A stretch of DNA of 5,213 nucleotides from an uncultured Actinomycetes bacterium (GTDB taxonomy: Bacteria; Actinomycetota; Actinomycetes; Nanopelagicales; Nanopelagicaceae), in the NCBI GenBank assembly GCA_903953805.1, contig CAJBLC010000113.1:1-5213 (forward strand). The letters run 5' to 3'. The stretch's first letter is position 1. The number at the start of each line of letters is the position of its first letter. Shown piece after piece: positions 1 to 5,213 of the stretch. The translations under genes were made by a program, and so were the position numbers. The notes under the pieces were generated by a model, which made no database searches, was not told where the DNA came from, and saw nothing but the letters and a program-made list of their open reading frames with translations.

Positions 1-80
1 CGTTAGCCATCACTTTGCTCTGTGGAGTCCGGACTTTCCTCGGTACTTTCGTAACGCGGTGATCCGGGCGACTCTTCAGT
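1..80 (-). ncRNA. rnpB: RNase P RNA (M1-type ribozyme), 5' end only
   Basis: This is the catalytic RNA of ribonuclease P, which removes 5' leaders from pre-tRNAs together with the RnpA protein. On the minus strand, bases 41-24 read GAGGAAAGTCCGGACTCC, the conserved 5' strand of helix P4. It is followed by ACAGAGCAAAGTGATGGC and TAACG running to the window edge, closely matching the actinobacterial RNase P RNA as I remember it from Mycobacterium and Streptomyces. Just 5' of P4, bases 55-42 can fold as a short hairpin closed by a GAAA (GNRA) loop, probably a compact P3. The P1 strand would lie around 60-75. The 5' end at about 80 is inferred from a promoter whose -10 is at 87-92. Only about 80 nt are present; most of the RNA (usually 350-400 nt) lies beyond position 1. 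Confidence 0.92.
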
Positions 81-86
81 GGATAA

Positions 87-115
87 AGGATACGCGGGTG
101 GTGGGCATCTGAAAA
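87..115 (-). promoter_or_regulatory. Candidate rnpB promoter
   Basis: On the minus strand, TTTTCA (115-110) and TATCCT (92-87) are separated by 17 bases, acceptable -35 and -10 elements for a housekeeping sigma factor. Six further bases lead to an A at position 80, just before the predicted P1 strand of RNase P RNA. No mapped transcription start is available, so the call rests on hexamer match and position. Confidence 0.5.
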
Positions 116-152
116 GCAGAGGATCTCCCTATCGCAGCGCGGCCCGCACCCT

Positions 153-158
153 TAGGAT
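153..158 (+). promoter_or_regulatory. -10-like hexamer or Shine-Dalgarno before the serine hydrolase
   Basis: TAGGAT lies exactly six bases before the ATG at 165. It can be read as a -10 element of a leaderless promoter, with transcription starting on the A of ATG. Its internal AGGA (154-157) is also a weak Shine-Dalgarno site seven bases from the start. No good -35 is seen 17 bases upstream. The two readings cannot be separated from sequence alone. Confidence 0.4.
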
Positions 159-164
159 CAGATT

Positions 165-1283
165 ATGAGCGCTGCCAAATATCAAGAAGTCGTCGAACTG
201 TTCAAATCGGCAATCCCAGAAGATGATGGGGCCCAACTCTCGGTCTTCATCAAAGGTGAGCAAGTCATCAATACATCTGTTGGAGTCGATTCAGATGCCC
301 TCATCAATGTCTTCTCCTGCTCAAAGGCTCTCAGCGGAATAGCTTTCGCGCAGATTGTTGAACGTGGACTCATTGATCTCGATGAAACGGTCGTCACCTA
401 CTGGCCAGAATTTGGCGTCAAAGGAAAATCAAAGATCACCGTCCGTCAGCTTCTTTCACATCAGGCGGGACTTCCTGAAACCCGATTGGGTGTCACCAAT
501 AAACAATGGTTAACCGACCATGATGCCGCAAACCTCTTGGCCGCAGAGCGCCCACTGTGGGCACCAGGAAAAGCTTTCGGATATCACGGGCTATCGATTG
601 GCACATTCATGAGTGAACTGGCATTTAAAGTCACGGGCAAAACGATTCAAGAAAATTTTGAAGAGAACGTTCGCAAGCCTTCTGGTGCTCAAGCCTTTCT
701 CGGACTACCTGAATCCGAGCATCACCGAATCGCTCCTCTCCTTCCTGGAAAGGGACCGACTCCAGAGCTATTGAAAAAGTTTGGACCGCCAGAGAACTTT
801 GTTGCCGGGCCATACAACTCACATGTATTTCGAGGATTGGCTCCAACTGATGGACCCGAAGCGCAGTACAGCATCCCATCTCCATTCGGTCTGAAGTTTG
901 GACATCCTGCTGCCGGAGGTGTCGCTTCCGCTGAAGGACTAGCAACTGTTCTCCAATGGGCCGTCGGATATGGAACGAATAGCTCTGGATTACGTCCAGA
1001 TACCATCGAAGACTTCTCTCAACTCCAAGTAAATGGATTTGATTTAGTACTCGACTCACCGAATATGAGTTTTGGAACAATATTCATGAAGCCATGTGGT
1101 GCAAAGCCATTCGGATCAATCTCTGCATTCGGCCATGATGGTGCTGCCGGAGCCATGGTCTTGGCAGATCCCGAAGGTGAGATTGTTCTCGGATATACGG
1201 TTCGCCGCTTCACCTACCCTGGCGGGATGGATCCTCGAATTCGTCCAATACTTGGAGCAATTCAGAAGATCGCGCGGAGTTAA
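165..1283 (+). CDS. Serine hydrolase, beta-lactamase (class C)/esterase family VIII type
   Basis: This 372-residue protein has the penicillin-binding-protein/beta-lactamase fold used by class C beta-lactamases, D-Ala-D-Ala peptidases and family VIII esterases. The catalytic SxxK motif is Ser51-Cys-Ser-Lys54 (bases 315-326). The second motif tyrosine is Tyr140, in Tyr-His-Gly (582-590), and the KTG-equivalent is His324-Asp-Gly-Ala327 (1134-1145). The blocks around VRQLLSHQAGLP (residues 93-104) and Tyr140 through the VTGKTI stretch follow the EstB-like esterase pattern. Length is normal for the family. There is no signal peptide, so it is probably cytoplasmic and more likely an esterase or amide hydrolase than a true periplasmic beta-lactamase; the substrate cannot be told. 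It is divergent from rnpB and convergent with the DUF4192 gene. The ATG is supported by AGGA or TAGGAT just upstream. Confidence 0.9.
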   Translation: MSAAKYQEVVELFKSAIPEDDGAQLSVFIKGEQVINTSVGVDSDALINVFSCSKALSGIAFAQIVERGLIDLDETVVTYWPEFGVKGKSKITVRQLLSHQAGLPETRLGVTNKQWLTDHDAANLLAAERPLWAPGKAFGYHGLSIGTFMSELAFKVTGKTIQENFEENVRKPSGAQAFLGLPESEHHRIAPLLPGKGPTPELLKKFGPPENFVAGPYNSHVFRGLAPTDGPEAQYSIPSPFGLKFGHPAAGGVASAEGLATVLQWAVGYGTNSSGLRPDTIEDFSQLQVNGFDLVLDSPNMSFGTIFMKPCGAKPFGSISAFGHDGAAGAMVLADPEGEIVLGYTVRRFTYPGGMDPRIRPILGAIQKIARS

Positions 1284-1292
1284 GGGCGATCT
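1267..1292. terminator. Inverted repeat spanning two convergent stop codons
   Basis: AGATCGC (1267-1273) and GCGATCT (1286-1292) are perfect 7-base inverted copies with a 12-base loop. The serine hydrolase stop (1281-1283) is in the loop and the DUF4192 stop (1292-1294) overlaps the right arm. Because it is symmetrical it could act on both transcripts. Neither side has a strong T-run, so it is at best a weak intrinsic terminator or an mRNA end-protecting hairpin. Confidence 0.35.
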
Positions 1293-2203
1293 CATTCATC
1301 TTGAGTATGCGTATCGAAGAGCGTTGCGCATATTTTCGGGTGTAGTTCCGCTCGCATCGCTCTGAAGTTTTCTGGAAGCCATCCAGCAGCAAAGGTGCGC
1401 CGTAAGAGCTTGGCCAATTGATATTCAGGGTCATCTGCAAGTGCCTTCTCTAGAAACCTCATTGCGCTCGTTCTATCGCCATTTTCATAGGCTAGCTCCG
1501 CGAAGAGTGTGGCCGGTGGGGCAATGAATCCTTTGGGAGCGATCGATGTTATCCATCGCCACATGGGAAGCATCTCTCCTTGGATCGATTCGCTTGCAAC
1601 GCCAAGCGCATAGTCGCGAACCTGCAGATCAAGTAATCTGACTAATACCAGGGCGATGAGATTAAGTGATACTCCGCTCCCCTTTTCACGGTATTCGACC
1701 AACAGATCATTGACCGCGAGTGCGCCACTTTGTTGAAGCTTGTGAAAATCCGCCGTTGAATAATCGATCTCTTCGATTCTGCCGATTCTCGCTAAAAGTT
1801 CCTTCTTCGGCGCCGGCGTGAGTGAGGTGCCCTTTGGTGGACAGCAATCGAGATCTGTACAGAGTACCGAGCGCCATCTCCCCTTTGAAACGATAATAAA
1901 TTCCGCGATTGGGATGCGTGCCTCTGAGAGCAACCTCTGTGTAATCGATACGAAGTCGGCACATTGCTCAACATCATCTGGCTTATAGAAGACAATGACA
2001 ACTTCTTCGCCGCACTCTTTCTGGAGATGATCGATCAATAGTGTGAGCTTTTCGGTGATGAACTCACGTGGGTAATCCATACGCATAGCGAAAGATGCTT
2101 GACCATCCTTTATCGCTACGAAGACGATGGAGTCTTCTGGGTGGGAACCCATTAAATAAGGCACTGTTGTTAAAAGCTCGTGGGGATTTGTCATAGTTGT
2201 CAT
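1292..2203 (-). CDS. DUF4192 domain protein, function unknown
   Basis: This 303-residue protein is recognised as the actinobacterial DUF4192 family. The N-terminus has the family opening, NPHELLTTVPYLMGSHPEDS at residues 6-25. A central Trp-Arg-Ser segment leads into Cys115 and the Cys120-Cys121-Pro-Pro block. The C-terminal third (about residues 232-280) is a TPR-like helical stretch with AELAYENGD, KALADDPEY and FAAGWLP. No signal peptide or membrane segment is seen, so it is probably cytoplasmic. The biochemical role of the family is not known to me. An upstream in-frame ATG at 2401 would add 66 unrelated residues and run into the neighbouring gene, so it is rejected. ATG 2203 is preferred because GATTCT lies six bases before it; ATG 2194 (three residues shorter) is the alternative. 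There is no Shine-Dalgarno site. The gene follows the PKD-domain gene on the same strand after 80 bases, likely with its own promoter. Confidence 0.87.
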   Translation of the reverse strand: MTTMTNPHELLTTVPYLMGSHPEDSIVFVAIKDGQASFAMRMDYPREFITEKLTLLIDHLQKECGEEVVIVFYKPDDVEQCADFVSITQRLLSEARIPIAEFIIVSKGRWRSVLCTDLDCCPPKGTSLTPAPKKELLARIGRIEEIDYSTADFHKLQQSGALAVNDLLVEYREKGSGVSLNLIALVLVRLLDLQVRDYALGVASESIQGEMLPMWRWITSIAPKGFIAPPATLFAELAYENGDRTSAMRFLEKALADDPEYQLAKLLRRTFAAGWLPENFRAMRAELHPKICATLFDTHTQDE

Positions 2204-2209
2204 GGTCGA

Positions 2210-2215
2210 AGAATC
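2210..2215 (-). promoter_or_regulatory. Candidate -10 of a leaderless DUF4192 promoter
   Basis: On the minus strand GATTCT is followed by six bases (TCGACC) and then ATG at 2203. It keeps the key A2 and T6 of TANNNT but has G at the first position. No clear -35 is seen 17 bases upstream, and no Shine-Dalgarno site precedes the ATG. Confidence 0.35.
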
Positions 2216-2283
2216 AACGCGAACTCTGAAAATGAGTTTCGAGTAAAGTGAAAATGTGGATGTTTGAGAACTGTTGAAAAAAG

Positions 2284-3075
2284 CTAGCGTGAAAAGATGG
2301 TCGGCCCCGGAGCGACGATTACTTGCGTGCTGTAGCTCTGGACTATCGCTCCACCAAGAACTGGATAGGTGTATGCGCCAGAAGACCAGGTGCCAAGCCA
2401 TGAAACATGGAGCGTCACGACATATCTACCTGCTCTCTTATAAATATGCCAGATTGTTTTATCGGGTAGCGCTCCCCCAGGTTGGTCGGAGCTCATGGAA
2501 GAGCCATCTCCAAAATCCCAGGTAAATGTTGGATTGAGAGTCACGCCTACAGCGACCCCTAATATCATCGTTGAAGTATTGAAAAGTGAGTTGGTGTCGG
2601 TCCAAAAGTATGTCGGGATCTGTGCAACGGCTCCTTGGGGAGGCTCTACATAGATATTTCGTAATGGAAGCAAAGCGGTAATTTGATCTGCCAAGTTCAC
2701 AGCTTCGACAGCCTTTGGAGTGGCAATTGTTTTAGCGGGCTTTGGTTTCGGCGGATGATAAACATACGGAACATGACGCACGTAAGGCCGTGGAGTTGGA
2801 TTTACTGTTCGCTTTGGAGATGGTCTAGGTGATGGTTTTGTAACAGGTTTTGGCTTTACGGCTGGTTTCGGCTTGGTAACTGGCGCCGGTGTTGATCCCG
2901 GAATGATCTTCGTTGCATCAATAATCACCTTCCCAGTCGTTGGATCGGTATGAACATCAATACAGACGCTTCCCGTGCACTGAGATGCAATAGCTGGATT
3001 CCATGCACTGGTGAAAATAGCACTCGCCATAATTCCAGCTATAAGCAGTCGGCCTCCTACTTTTCTAACGCCCAT
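2284..3075 (-). CDS. Secreted PKD-like domain protein with Pro/Lys-rich linker
   Basis: This 263-residue exported protein is of unknown specific function. Numbering from the ATG at 3075, it begins with a Sec signal peptide: basic residues Arg4, Lys5 and Arg9, a hydrophobic core at about 10-24, and likely cleavage after Ala28-Ile-Ala30. The residue before Cys33 is Gln, so this is not a lipobox. Cys33 and Cys38 could form a disulfide at the mature N-terminus. Residues 63-115 form a low-complexity Pro/Lys/Arg linker (18 prolines in 53 residues), of the type that crosses or binds a cell wall. The C-terminal part carries WDFGDG (186-191), the hallmark of PKD/Ig-like beta domains, followed by a Tyr-Val-Val-Thr-Leu strand. 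No LPXTG motif or C-terminal membrane anchor is present. A GTG at 3081 is an alternative start two codons upstream; ATG 3075 is chosen because TAACCT lies six bases before it. No Shine-Dalgarno site is visible. Confidence 0.82.
   Translation of the reverse strand: MGVRKVGGRLLIAGIMASAIFTSAWNPAIASQCTGSVCIDVHTDPTTGKVIIDATKIIPGSTPAPVTKPKPAVKPKPVTKPSPRPSPKRTVNPTPRPYVRHVPYVYHPPKPKPAKTIATPKAVEAVNLADQITALLPLRNIYVEPPQGAVAQIPTYFWTDTNSLFNTSTMILGVAVGVTLNPTFTWDFGDGSSMSSDQPGGALPDKTIWHIYKRAGRYVVTLHVSWLGTWSSGAYTYPVLGGAIVQSYSTQVIVAPGPTIFSR
2731..2889 (-). repeat. Low-complexity Pro/Lys/Arg-coding segment
   Basis: Inside the PKD-like protein gene, 53 codons encode repeated Lys-Pro, Arg-Pro and Ser-Pro dipeptides, then a Tyr/His/Val-Pro section and a final Pro-Lys-Pro-Lys-Pro. 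The DNA is correspondingly repetitive, with GGTTTTGGC and GGTTTCGGC type units on the plus strand. It probably forms an extended, positively charged linker in the envelope and may vary in length between strains. Confidence 0.65.
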
Positions 3076-3081
3076 CTGCAC

Positions 3082-3087
3082 AGGTTA
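3082..3087 (-). promoter_or_regulatory. Candidate -10 of a leaderless promoter for the PKD-like gene
   Basis: On the minus strand TAACCT is followed by GTGCAG and then ATG at 3075, so transcription seven bases downstream of the -10 would start on the A of ATG. The GTG at 3081 would then lie upstream of the transcript. No matching -35 is obvious. Confidence 0.42.
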
Positions 3088-3126
3088 AGGAGTTTGGAAC
3101 TCAGGTATTGAACAAGAAAGAAGAAC

Positions 3127-3135
3127 TGTGGATAA
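3127..3135 (-). promoter_or_regulatory. DnaA-box-like 9-mer in a divergent promoter region
   Basis: TGTGGATAA on the plus strand is TTATCCACA on the minus strand, a perfect match to the classical DnaA binding consensus. It lies between the divergent PKD-like and NUDIX genes, five bases upstream of the NUDIX -10 hexamer. DnaA bound there could affect either promoter. It is a single box, so a replication origin is not implied. Confidence 0.4.
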
Positions 3136-3140
3136 GCAGG

Positions 3141-3146
3141 TAAGTT
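3141..3146 (+). promoter_or_regulatory. Candidate -10 of a leaderless NUDIX gene promoter
   Basis: TAAGTT is followed by AGCGCC and then ATG at 3153, again six bases. There is no Shine-Dalgarno site at usable distance: the nearest AGG (3138-3140) is 12 bases away. No good -35 lies 17 bases upstream. Confidence 0.42.
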
Positions 3147-3152
3147 AGCGCC

Positions 3153-3614
3153 ATGGCTTTGAGAGATGGCGATGGCTGGGTGGAATGCTCATGCGGTAAT
3201 CGCCATTGGGGTCTCCATGGTGCAGCAGGGCTACTTCTCGTACGTGATGGCACTGTTCTGCTTCAGCATCGTGCACCGTGGGTACATAACGGAGATACCT
3301 GGGGTATTCCAGGTGGAGCGCGCGACTCTCATGAAGAGATCTTTGATGCCGCAGCTCGTGAAGGCCATGAAGAGTGTGGGATCGAGAAAGAGTTCATCAG
3401 ACCGATCGAGACCTTTGTCGATGATCATGGCGATTGGGCCTACTGGACTGTTATCTGCAAGGCGAGCGAAGATGTTGAGGCTCATCATGTGAATGATGAG
3501 GCGCTTCAAGTTGCCTGGGTTCCCTTTGCCGATGTCGCTGGCATGAATTTGCACCCCAGCTTTGCTAAATCGTGGGGAGCTCTACAGTCCCTCTTGAGTG
3601 AATTGAGCATCTAA
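3153..3614 (+). CDS. NUDIX hydrolase
   Basis: NUDIX enzymes cleave nucleoside diphosphates linked to another moiety, using Mg2+ or Mn2+ held by the Nudix box. This 153-residue protein has a nearly complete box at residues 55-77 (bases 3315-3383): Gly55, Glu61, Arg69-Glu70, Glu73-Glu74 and Gly76-Ile77. The position after Arg-Glu, usually hydrophobic, is Gly71. A Pro-Gly-Gly just before the box and the LLLVRDGTVLLQHRAP strand (27-42) complete the fold. The N-terminus carries Cys12-Ser-Cys14, His18 and His22 before the domain, a short Cys/His cluster that could bind zinc and that I associate with actinobacterial members. The substrate cannot be assigned: oxidised dNTPs, ADP-ribose or another nucleotide are all possible. 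No signal peptide is seen, so it is cytoplasmic. The 3' end overlaps the dinG gene tail-to-tail by 33 bases. The ATG is supported by the alignment start and by TAAGTT six bases upstream. Confidence 0.92.
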   Translation: MALRDGDGWVECSCGNRHWGLHGAAGLLLVRDGTVLLQHRAPWVHNGDTWGIPGGARDSHEEIFDAAAREGHEECGIEKEFIRPIETFVDDHGDWAYWTVICKASEDVEAHHVNDEALQVAWVPFADVAGMNLHPSFAKSWGALQSLLSELSI

Positions 3615-5213
3615 CCGCTTCAGCGAATCTTTAATAATCTTCGCATCAGATGTCCGCCAAAATGGTGGCATCGAGTTAAGCAAGATTGATCCATAACGCT
3701 TTGTTGTGATTCGAGAATCCAATATAGCGACGACCCCACGATCATCGATCGATCGAATCAAGCGACCAGTTCCCTGTGCGAGTAAGAGCGCTGCACGTGG
3801 AAGTGAGACCTGCATGAATCCGCTTCCGCCGGCTTCATCAGCTTCAGCGGCACGTGCCGCCATTACCGGTTCATCTGGACGTGGGAATGGGATGCGATCG
3901 ATCACAACAAGTGTGCACGATGGACCAGGTACATCGATGCCCTGCCAGAGTGAAATAGTTCCAAGCAAGATGGAACGTGGATCTGCAGCGAAGCGATCGA
4001 CAAGTGGACCAACTGCATCTCCCCTGCGTTGAGTAATGATGGGAAGCTTCAACTCTTTAAGGACTTTTCGAAGATGCTCATCGGCCATCTCAACTCCACG
4101 CCACGAGCTAAAGAGTGCAAGGGTTCGACCGCCAGCTGCTTCAGCTAGCTCACCAAGTTCTGTGAGGGCATCCATGCTGGGACCATCACGTCCTGGCTCT
4201 GGGAGATGTTTAGGAAGATAGAGCATTCCCTGATTGGCAAAATCAAAGGGCGAGCCAACATCGAGCATCTGAACATTTGCAGGATCGATCTCACCGGGTT
4301 CAAATGACTCATCTTCTTCATCCTCAGCAGAGTTACGCCCTACTTCAAAGCCAATCGATGCCGCTATCGAATCAAAGGACTTTCCAACCGAGAGCGTCGC
4401 TGATGTAGCAATGACCGGAGTTTGGGTGAGCAAGTTCTCTCGCAAGACCGATGAGACTTGAAGTGGCGCAAGGTAGAGCGTTGAAAAGTTTGGCTCAAAC
4501 CACATTACTTGGCCATGACCCGGTTTTAATAGCTTTGTTGCGGTGGTAAGTACCTCTTGAGTGGCACCTTTAACTCGTGCTCTCTCTGCCAGAGAATCTG
4601 GATCGATTACTTCGGAATCTGCGTTGATAAGTGCGATCACAGCCGCTGCCGCTTCCTTCACCTTTCGCGTTGGAGCTTCAAGGGCTGAAGGTAGTTCAGG
4701 CAAGCGACCAGCTTTTGTAGGGTCGCTACGAACATCTTGGGCAAAATCTGTGAGCGCCTCGGCAAAGGCATCCGCTGCTTTATCGAATGCGATGGAAGCC
4801 TTACCCGGTAGATGTTTCTTCGCCATCTTCGCAGCCCGCTCGACTCGACCAGCAGTTAACTCCTCTGTGACTGCTTGCGTTGTGCGATCCATAAATTCAT
4901 GGGCTTCGTCGAGAATAATTGCATCTCGCTCCGGCAAGATCGGATGCGAATCAACTATCTCAATCGCAAGCAAGGTGTGATTAGTAACAACTACATCGGC
5001 GGTCTGTGCCTTTGCCTTGGCATTGACCGCAAAACATTGTGATCCAAATGGGCATTCATCTGCGCCCATACATTCTCGGCCCGATGTGCTATTTGCAATC
5101 CAGACTCGACGATCGACATCAGGGGCATCGTCACGATCGCCAGATACGCCAGGTGTCTCTACCCAGGCACGTAACCGCTTTGCATCCTTTTCCAGTGAAC
5201 CAATTTCAAGAAG
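3582..5213 (-). CDS. dinG: DinG-family ATP-dependent DNA helicase (XPD-like, Fe-S), N-terminus outside window
   Basis: This is a superfamily 2, XPD-like 5'-3' DNA helicase of the DinG type, which unwinds forked DNA, D-loops and R-loops in repair and replication. The frame is open to the right edge: 543 residues are visible, including 48 upstream of the internal Met codon at 5067-5069, which is therefore not the start. Three Cys codons (5070-5072, 5052-5054, 5034-5036) in a Cys-x5-Cys-x5-Cys pattern fit three of the four 4Fe-4S ligands; the first, and the Walker A motif, should lie beyond 5213. Next come VVVTNHTLL, the DEAH box (4899-4910), TSAT (4395-4406), the FSSWR block, GTISLWQGID, and motif VI QGTGRLIRS (3750-3776). 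An acidic stretch at 4287-4325 precedes the LDVGSPFDF block. The stop at 3582-3584 lies inside the NUDIX gene. No defect is seen. Confidence 0.95.
   Translation of the reverse strand, partial: LLEIGSLEKDAKRLRAWVETPGVSGDRDDAPDVDRRVWIANSTSGRECMGADECPFGSQCFAVNAKAKAQTADVVVTNHTLLAIEIVDSHPILPERDAIILDEAHEFMDRTTQAVTEELTAGRVERAAKMAKKHLPGKASIAFDKAADAFAEALTDFAQDVRSDPTKAGRLPELPSALEAPTRKVKEAAAAVIALINADSEVIDPDSLAERARVKGATQEVLTTATKLLKPGHGQVMWFEPNFSTLYLAPLQVSSVLRENLLTQTPVIATSATLSVGKSFDSIAASIGFEVGRNSAEDEEDESFEPGEIDPANVQMLDVGSPFDFANQGMLYLPKHLPEPGRDGPSMDALTELGELAEAAGGRTLALFSSWRGVEMADEHLRKVLKELKLPIITQRRGDAVGPLVDRFAADPRSILLGTISLWQGIDVPGPSCTLVVIDRIPFPRPDEPVMAARAAEADEAGGSGFMQVSLPRAALLLAQGTGRLIRSIDDRGVVAILDSRITTKRYGSILLNSMPPFWRTSDAKIIKDSLKRLDAQFTQEGL

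Noticed and set aside
631..1080. 149-codon open frame antisense to the serine hydrolase
   Set aside because: No recognisable domain or start signal; it lies wholly inside a gene with clear catalytic motifs and is best explained as a shadow frame.
2274..2310. Possible terminator after the PKD-like gene (T-run right after the TAG stop)
   Set aside because: There is a six-T run on the minus strand, but only a four-pair imperfect stem (GTCG/CGAC) well upstream of it; not enough to call a terminator.
2204..2401. Upstream extension of the DUF4192 gene to an ATG at 2401
   Set aside because: The added 66 residues do not resemble the family, would overlap the PKD-like gene by over 100 bases, and the known DUF4192 N-terminus begins near ATG 2203/2194.
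3082..3152. Replication origin because of the DnaA-like box
   Set aside because: Only one perfect box, no AT-rich unwinding stretch, and no dnaA, dnaN or gyrase genes nearby.
3166..3554. Two overlapping open frames of about 108 codons within the NUDIX gene, one on each strand
   Set aside because: The real frame carries the Nudix box; the others give no family-like sequence.
3616..3625. Possible small hairpin CGCT-TC-AGCG after the NUDIX stop
   Set aside because: A four-pair stem with a two-base loop is too tight and has no following T-run; not credible as a terminator.
3706..4980. Several plus-strand open frames of 61-139 codons across dinG
   Set aside because: Their products are Ser/Ala/Arg-rich low-information sequence antisense to conserved helicase motifs.

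Overview
The window most likely comes from a free-living actinobacterium with moderate base composition (about half G+C by eye) and very short intergenic gaps. Four things point there: the RNase P RNA start at the left edge resembles the actinobacterial form; the DUF4192 family is essentially actinobacterial; the NUDIX and DinG proteins have actinobacterial signatures; and the starts look leaderless. A streamlined freshwater lineage such as the Nanopelagicales (acI) group would fit, but that placement is inference.

Layout, left to right. The first ~80 bases are the 5' end of the RNase P RNA gene (rnpB), read leftward and cut by the window edge. Divergent from it is a beta-lactamase-fold serine hydrolase/esterase (165-1283, +). 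It converges, with an 8-base gap and a shared inverted repeat, on a DUF4192 protein (1292-2203, -). Upstream of that, on the same strand after an 80-base gap, lies a secreted protein with a Pro/Lys-rich linker and a PKD-like domain (2284-3075, -). A 77-base divergent promoter region holding a perfect DnaA-box-like 9-mer separates it from a NUDIX hydrolase (3153-3614, +). The NUDIX gene runs 33 bases into the 3' end of a DinG/XPD-like Fe-S DNA helicase gene (3582 to beyond 5213, -), whose N-terminal part lies outside the window.

The genes look like separate housekeeping units and not one pathway: an RNA-processing ribozyme, a hydrolase, an uncharacterised conserved protein, an envelope protein, a nucleotide-pool or metabolite hydrolase, and a DNA-repair helicase. 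The most interesting pattern is regulatory. All four protein genes whose start is visible have a -10-like hexamer exactly six bases before the ATG, which would put transcription start on the A of the ATG (leaderless mRNA). This pattern also decides two ambiguous start codons. I see no convincing defence system, mobile element, CRISPR array or tRNA.
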